From Candidatus Yanofskybacteria bacterium RIFCSPHIGHO2_02_FULL_50_12 (lineage in GTDB: Bacteria > Patescibacteriota > Minisyncoccia > 2-02-FULL-40-12 > GWA2-44-9): 9,559 nucleotides of DNA. A program made the position numbers and the translations under genes. A model generated the notes under the pieces. It was not told the origin of the DNA. It saw only the letters and a list, made by a program, of their open reading frames with translations, and did no database searches. Shown piece after piece: positions 7,038 to 9,559 of the stretch. The DNA is taken from positions 13,196 to 22,754 of the forward strand of contig MGJZ01000028.1 of assembly GCA_001794525.1 (NCBI GenBank), in the 5' to 3' direction. Positions within the stretch are counted from its first letter, which is position 1. Every line of letters starts with the position of its first letter.

Positions 7038-7083
7038 ATATTAGTTGATGTTTGATTTTAGCAGAAATTACTTCATAAGTAAA
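7038..7083 (-). promoter_or_regulatory. Putative promoter(s) of the 38-residue gene
   Basis: On the reverse strand, TTTACT (7078-7083), a 17-base spacer and TAAAAT (7055-7060) form one candidate. TAATAT (7038-7043) immediately before the ATG forms another, with a weak -35. The first one's -35 overlaps the T-run of the neighbouring terminator. Confidence 0.35.
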
Positions 7084-7106
7084 AAATGACCCCGCGAAGC
7101 GGGGTC
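7081..7106 (-). terminator. Intrinsic terminator of the Cys/His-rich protein gene
   Basis: Read on the reverse strand, GACCCCGC-TTC-GCGGGGTC is followed by ATTTTTTAC. It lies five bases after the stop codon at 7112-7114. Confidence 0.92.
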
Positions 7107-7111
7107 GGGGA

Positions 7112-7729
7112 CTACGAGGTAAGGCCGAGACGATCGACAACGAAACAGTCCAGGCACTGACAGGGCTTGTCCATGCGTTCGCCGCGGACGACGGAACGGT
7201 TGCCATGGCAGCGATGTTCATGGGGCAGATTGACGTTGCATCCGTCGCAGATGATCTTGTTGGGCAAAAACTGTTCGAGCAGGAAAGCCACTGCGTCTTG
7301 AGGATCGACCTGGAGGATTTCCTGGGTTCGCTCGATCTTTTGCCGAGCTATTTCCGGAGTCCAGCCGTGCTTCCGGGCTACCAGCACCACCTGTTCATCG
7401 GTAGCCGGTGCCTGCTCGAGAGGAAGAATTTGGTACTGGTACGGATCAGCGAAAATTTTGCCGATGATACCCGCGGTCAATTTGAGATCTCCCGTGTTGC
7501 TCATGGTTTCGAAGACATCTCCAAGGGAGATAATCTCGATCTGACACTCATCTTCTCGCATCCGCGGGGTGTCTTTCGTATCTTTCACCGCTCCGATCCG
7601 AATGTAAGTTTCGAGTGTGTCCTGGATCAGGTGCGGCTTGATGTCCGTGTAAACCGCTGTTTTAAGGACATCGCCTCGATTCCAGCGGATGTCGATCATG
7701 AGCGGAGCTGCGTGGGACGATGTTGTCAT
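7112..7729 (-). CDS. Unknown 205-residue protein with C-terminal Cys/His cluster
   Basis: No family was recognised for the body. The C-terminus has a likely zinc-binding cluster: Cys161-x2-Cys164, then His170, His172, Cys174 and His175, then Cys190, Cys192 and Cys195 (CDGC...HEHRCH...CQCLDC). This spacing suggests one or two zinc sites. Residues about 113-155 are helical (VARKHGWTPEIARQKIERTQ), with a UBA-like look that is only suggestive. The N-terminus is mixed alpha/beta and soluble; no signal peptide or membrane segment is seen. The start is well supported: GGAGGAG four bases before the ATG and TTGACA-16-TATAAT upstream. It is divergent from the methyltransferase gene. The opposite-strand frame 7205-7777 is a shadow without a ribosome binding site or terminator. 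Confidence 0.85.
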   Translation of the reverse strand: MTTSSHAAPLMIDIRWNRGDVLKTAVYTDIKPHLIQDTLETYIRIGAVKDTKDTPRMREDECQIEIISLGDVFETMSNTGDLKLTAGIIGKIFADPYQYQILPLEQAPATDEQVVLVARKHGWTPEIARQKIERTQEILQVDPQDAVAFLLEQFLPNKIICDGCNVNLPHEHRCHGNRSVVRGERMDKPCQCLDCFVVDRLGLTS

Positions 7730-7746
7730 AGATCTCCTCCGGCTGG

Positions 7747-7774
7747 ATTATATCACTTGAAAGTTTTTTGTCAA
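7747..7774 (-). promoter_or_regulatory. Consensus promoter of the Cys/His-rich protein gene
   Basis: On the reverse strand, TTGACA (7769-7774), a 16-base spacer and TATAAT (7747-7752). Both hexamers are perfect. Its -35 lies nine bases from the -35 of the divergent promoter at 7784, so the two polymerases would sit back to back. Confidence 0.9.
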
Positions 7775-7783
7775 TAAAATTAA

Positions 7784-7812
7784 TTGCTTTATTATCCAAA
7801 GTGTATTATAAT
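7784..7812 (+). promoter_or_regulatory. Promoter of the methyltransferase gene
   Basis: TTGCTT (7784-7789), a 17-base spacer and TATAAT (7807-7812). Transcription is expected at about 7819, 22 bases before the ATG at 7841. Confidence 0.82.
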
Positions 7813-7840
7813 ATCTAGGCTCTTAAACAACGAGGTGGAC

Positions 7841-8623
7841 ATGAAAACAGACTGGCGTGCGCGCCTAAAGGCATACCACCTGCAACAAGGGGTGTATGCT
7901 GGAACCGACTCTGAGGAATACCAGCAGCAGCATTCGGCAGCGATGGAAAAACTCCGTAGCAATCGAGGGAATACCTTGAAGCCTGAAGACTTCGAGCGTC
8001 ATTACGATGCAATCGCTGAGGACTATGCGAAGTATCTCCTTGATCCGGAGTATGTGGAAAGCATCAGTTCTGCCATCAAGCGAATCGCAGAAATCACCGA
8101 AGGTCAAAAGATCGTCCGCGTGCATGAGGCAGGCTGTGGAGCTGGACTGGATGTCTGTTTCCTGGCTGTTCATTTCCCTGAAATCGAATTCACCGCGAGC
8201 GATATCTCAGAAGGAATGCTTGAAATCGCCCGGCGACGGGCTGATTCGTTGGGAATCAGGAACACCCGTTTTCTCAAAGTCGCTCATGAGAATCTGACGC
8301 CTGAACTACTGGGCGGCCAAGTCGATCTGTGTTTTGCGATCGGGGCGTTGTTTTACCACAGCGAAGAAGAGTTCATGACCCACATGTGGGGATTAACGTC
8401 GGTGATTAACCCTCAGGGAAAGCTCGTTCTCTGTACACCTGGCGGGGAGTATCTCAACGCCCTTGCTACTGTCATGTGGATTTTCAACTGCACCTTCGAC
8501 GGGGAAATTAAAGACAGCGACATCGTTTCTCCCTTGGGAATCGGTACTTTCACAAAAACCAGTGACTCGGATGCGAAGACAGTCGCAATGCGCCTCGCAC
8601 TTCAAAGTCAGGAACGCTGGTAA
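7841..8623 (+). CDS. Class I SAM-dependent methyltransferase, substrate unknown
   Basis: A 260-residue protein with a Rossmann-type methyltransferase core. The SAM-binding glycine motif HEAGCGAGLDV is at 95-105. The acidic residue after strand 2 is Asp121 in TASDISEGMLEIARRR. VDLCFAIGALFYHS (161-174) fits strand 4, and GKLVLCTPGGEY (193-204) fits strand 5. An N-terminal helical part (1-85, with FERHYDAIAEDYAKYL) precedes the core, as in ubiquinone/tocopherol-type small-molecule methyltransferases. The substrate cannot be inferred. The ATG at 7841 has GAGGTGG just upstream and lies behind a good promoter. A TTG at 7784 in the same frame was rejected because it falls within the -35 box. The gene is divergent from the Cys/His-rich protein gene and has its own terminator. 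Confidence 0.92.
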   Translation: MKTDWRARLKAYHLQQGVYAGTDSEEYQQQHSAAMEKLRSNRGNTLKPEDFERHYDAIAEDYAKYLLDPEYVESISSAIKRIAEITEGQKIVRVHEAGCGAGLDVCFLAVHFPEIEFTASDISEGMLEIARRRADSLGIRNTRFLKVAHENLTPELLGGQVDLCFAIGALFYHSEEEFMTHMWGLTSVINPQGKLVLCTPGGEYLNALATVMWIFNCTFDGEIKDSDIVSPLGIGTFTKTSDSDAKTVAMRLALQSQERW

Positions 8624-8653
8624 GCCGCCCTTCGGGCGGCTTCTTATTTTTTT
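8622..8653 (+). terminator. Intrinsic terminator of the methyltransferase gene
   Basis: AAGCCGCCC-TTC-GGGCGGCTT (8622-8642), then CTTA and seven T (8647-8653). The stem begins within the TAA stop codon. Confidence 0.95.
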
Positions 8654-8661
8654 GATAAAAT

Positions 8662-8689
8662 AAAAAATTGCCACCCTTGAGGGTGGCAA
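8662..8689 (-). terminator. Intrinsic terminator of the 64-residue gene
   Basis: On the reverse strand, TTGCCACCC-TCAA-GGGTGGCAA (8668-8689) is followed by TTTTTT (8662-8667). It stands tail to tail with the methyltransferase terminator, eight bases away. Confidence 0.93.
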
Positions 8690-8706
8690 CAGAAGATCGG
8701 AAACGG

Positions 8707-8901
8707 CTACTGGCGGCGAGCAGCGCGACGGTACATCTCGATGTCTTCCGCGCTGGCGCGCAGGGAGTCATCGACGGGGCCGAGAGTGGCGGCCCGCAAC
8801 CGGGGAGCCTCCAAGTCCCTCAAACTCTTGATCCGGCCCGGATCGGTCTGTCCCTGACCGCTTTTTCGGATTCGGTAAATCTTTCGGTTCTGATCGCCCA
8901 C
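8707..8901 (-). CDS. Unknown 64-residue soluble protein
   Basis: No family was recognised. It is a charged protein with no membrane segment, rich in Arg and Asp/Glu: MGDQNRKIYRIRKSGQGQTD and, at the C-terminus, LRASAEDIEMYRRAARRQ, which is probably a helix. The start is GTG at 8899-8901, supported by GGAGGT five bases upstream and a TTGACT-17-TATAAT promoter. The terminator follows 17 bases after the stop. The complete set of promoter, ribosome binding site and terminator makes it a credible gene despite its size. The forward-strand frame over the same bases (8668-8928) has none of these and runs through the promoter. Confidence 0.78.
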   Translation of the reverse strand: MGDQNRKIYRIRKSGQGQTDPGRIKSLRDLEAPRLRAATLGPVDDSLRASAEDIEMYRRAARRQ

Positions 8902-8921
8902 TACGCACCTCCAATATATAC

Positions 8922-8950
8922 ATTATAGCATATTATAATATTTAAGTCAA
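8922..8950 (-). promoter_or_regulatory. Near-consensus promoter of the 64-residue gene
   Basis: On the reverse strand, TTGACT (8945-8950), a 17-base spacer and TATAAT (8922-8927). The spacer is A/T-only apart from its last two bases. It has the same hexamers as the promoter at 2410-2438. Confidence 0.9.
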
Positions 8951-8968
8951 TAGCAGGTTTTGCATAAT

Positions 8969-8989
8969 AAAAATGACCGTTCTCGGTCA
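8969..8989 (-). terminator. Intrinsic terminator of the 81-residue gene
   Basis: On the reverse strand, TGACCG-AGAA-CGGTCA (8974-8989) is followed by TTTTTATTATG. The left arm starts with the TGA stop codon itself. Confidence 0.85.
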
Positions 8990-9232
8990 GCGAGCCTTTC
9001 GGCTTTTTCGATTGGTGAAGTCTCGATATTTAGCCTGTCGAGCCAGGCGTTTGATGACGCCGTTTAGCTCTTCCGAAACGGTTTTCTCGACTCTCTCCCG
9101 AATGTTGTCGAAAGTGCCGGCGCCTAAAACACCATCGACCCTTCCTTTTCTCGTTTGAGATTCAACTTTGTAGCTGACGTTTTCAGTCCCCACCTCGATC
9201 AGGATCCTCACCTCTGCGATAGATCTCTTCAT
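8987..9232 (-). CDS. Unknown 81-residue basic protein
   Basis: No family was recognised. The N-terminal half looks like beta strands (RILIEVGTENVSYKVESQTR). A Gly-rich turn follows (VDGVLGAGTF), then a long charged helix (NIRERVEKTVSEELNGVIKRL) and a basic tail (TNRKSRKAR). It is soluble, with no signal peptide. The start is the ATG at 9230-9232 (MKRSIAEV), with GGAGG seven bases upstream. An in-frame ATG at 9265 was rejected because the -10 box TATATT (9253-9258) lies downstream of it. The gene is divergent from the tRNA-Asn gene, and the two promoters overlap. Confidence 0.78.
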   Translation of the reverse strand: MKRSIAEVRILIEVGTENVSYKVESQTRKGRVDGVLGAGTFDNIRERVEKTVSEELNGVIKRLARQAKYRDFTNRKSRKAR

Positions 9233-9249
9233 CAGCAACCCTCCAATGT

Positions 9250-9278
9250 TTGAATATATACTCATTTTCTGCTAAAAT
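9250..9278 (+). promoter_or_regulatory. Promoter of the tRNA-Asn gene
   Basis: TTGAAT (9250-9255), a 17-base spacer and TAAAAT (9273-9278). Transcription is expected at about 9285, 11 bases before the tRNA. Its -35 overlaps the reverse -10, and its -10 overlaps the reverse -35. Confidence 0.72.
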
Positions 9279-9281
9279 CAA
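9253..9281 (-). promoter_or_regulatory. Promoter of the 81-residue gene
   Basis: On the reverse strand, TTGATT (9276-9281), a 17-base spacer and TATATT (9253-9258). It occupies the same DNA as the forward tRNA-Asn promoter. Confidence 0.75.
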
Positions 9282-9295
9282 CGAGTTGGTTTTAT

Positions 9296-9559
9296 TCCGC
9301 GGTAGCTCAATGGTAGAGCGGCGCCCTGTAAACAAACTTGCAGCTTCCTAGCGAAAGCTAGGGATGAACTTTTCGGGATAACGGTGAAGCCCAAACGTAA
9401 AGACGTGGGTAATACCGTGGGAACCCACCGTATCGGTGGGGCACCGTAGAGACTAGATACCGAAACACCTAATTCACCTATAGGGGTGGAATGGTGAAGA
9501 TATAGTCCACGCTATGGCGAAAGCTATAGATCATGTGTAAGGCGATGGTTCCAGGTTCG
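9296..9559 (+). tRNA. tRNA-Asn(GTT) interrupted by a group I intron, 3' end cut by window
   Basis: The 5' exon is 9296-9329: acceptor TCCGCGG, TA, D-arm GCTC-AATGGTA-GAGC, G26, anticodon stem GCGCC, then C32 T33 G34 T35. The 3' exon runs from 9538 to the window edge: T36 A37 A38, stem GGCGA, variable loop TGGTT, T-stem CCAGG and TTCG. Joined, the loop reads CTGTTAA with anticodon GTT. The body, with its T1 start, resembles bacterial tRNA-Asn such as TCCGCAGTAGCTCAGTGGTAGAGC of B. subtilis. Pair 27-43 is a G-A mismatch. The remaining T-loop, T-stem and acceptor strand lie outside the window. Confidence 0.88.
9330..9537 (+). ncRNA. Group I self-splicing intron (208 nt, no ORF) in tRNA-Asn anticodon
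   Basis: P1: exon CTGT (9326-9329) pairs with GCAG (9340-9343), placing the required U-G wobble at the 5' splice site after U35. P2: CCTAGC-GAAA-GCTAGG (9347-9362). P3: CGGTG (9382-9386) with TACCG (9458-9462). P4/P5: CCC-AA-ACGT (9390-9398) with ACGT-GGG (9403-9409). P6 region: CCCACCG-TAT-CGGTGGG (9424-9440). P7: GACT (9451-9454) with AGTC (9504-9507), in the conserved contexts AGACTAGAT and AAGATATAGTCC. P8: ATTCACC with GGTGGAAT near 9472-9492. P9: CTATGGC-GAAA-GCTATAG (9512-9529). The intron ends in G9537, as group I introns require. P2 and P9 carry GAAA tetraloops. There is no room for a homing endonuclease. The subgroup was not assigned. Confidence 0.9.

Noticed and set aside
7205..7777. 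Forward-strand frame of 190 codons
   Set aside because: It lies opposite the well-supported reverse gene 7112-7729, lacks a ribosome binding site and promoter, and runs through the divergent promoter region.
7784..7840. 19-codon N-terminal extension of the methyltransferase from TTG
   Set aside because: The TTG is part of the -35 box and lies before the transcription start; the ATG at 7841 has a ribosome binding site.
9233..9265. 11-codon N-terminal extension of the 81-residue protein
   Set aside because: The -10 box lies inside it, and the GGAGG site points to the internal ATG at 9232.
9296..9332. tRNA-Tyr(GTA) read straight through the 5' exon (loop CTGTAAA)
   Set aside because: No 3' half follows directly; bacterial tRNA-Tyr has a long variable arm, and the true 3' half with a 5-base variable loop appears 208 bases later.

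Overview
The window looks like a bacterial chromosome fragment, most likely from the Candidate Phyla Radiation (Patescibacteria, Parcubacteria-like). This lineage call is inference. It rests on the lemA-htpX neighbourhood, a short 415-residue primary sigma factor with a lysine-rich N-terminus, the many tiny lineage-specific proteins, the mostly Shine-Dalgarno-free housekeeping genes and a group I intron in a tRNA gene. No marker seen here fixes the exact lineage.

Layout. Positions 1-1469 hold the 3' part of lemA and then htpX (membrane zinc protease). Both are followed by fold-back inverted repeats, and a tandem pair of these fills 1464-1664. Positions 1768-2221 carry a RelE/ParE-type toxin-antitoxin pair, followed by tRNA-Ser(GGA) and a hairpin terminator. 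Positions 2410-2863 are a self-contained unit: a consensus sigma-70 promoter, a leader with a terminator-like hairpin, a 104-residue tail-anchored unknown protein and a perfect 17-bp terminator. Positions 2894-6008 hold dnaG (primase) and rpoD (primary sigma factor), whose reading frames overlap by 104 bases. A 16-bp perfect hairpin sits just after the dnaG stop, inside rpoD. Another fold-back repeat follows rpoD. Positions 6164-6883 encode a membrane-anchored AlbA_2/Schlafen-type protein, convergent with a 38-residue Lys/Arg-rich protein across a 15-bp shared hairpin.

Positions 7077-9281 form a series of single-gene units. They are a reverse-strand Cys/His-rich protein, a divergent SAM methyltransferase, and two small reverse-strand unknown proteins. 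Each has its own near-consensus promoter, a good Shine-Dalgarno site and a hairpin terminator. The window ends inside a tRNA-Asn(GTT) gene interrupted in its anticodon (after U35) by a compact 208-nt ORF-less group I intron. The tRNA promoter overlaps, hexamer on hexamer, the promoter of the divergent small gene.

Two expression styles coexist. lemA/htpX/dnaG/rpoD-type genes and the AlbA_2 and antitoxin genes lack Shine-Dalgarno sites, and several have a -10 box 5-9 bases before the ATG, as expected for leaderless mRNAs. The small unknown genes and the methyltransferase have strong promoters and ribosome binding sites. The main items for follow-up are the tRNA-Asn intron, the fold-back repeat family whose arms differ between copies but stay complementary within each copy, the leaderless/leadered split, and the dnaG/rpoD overlap.
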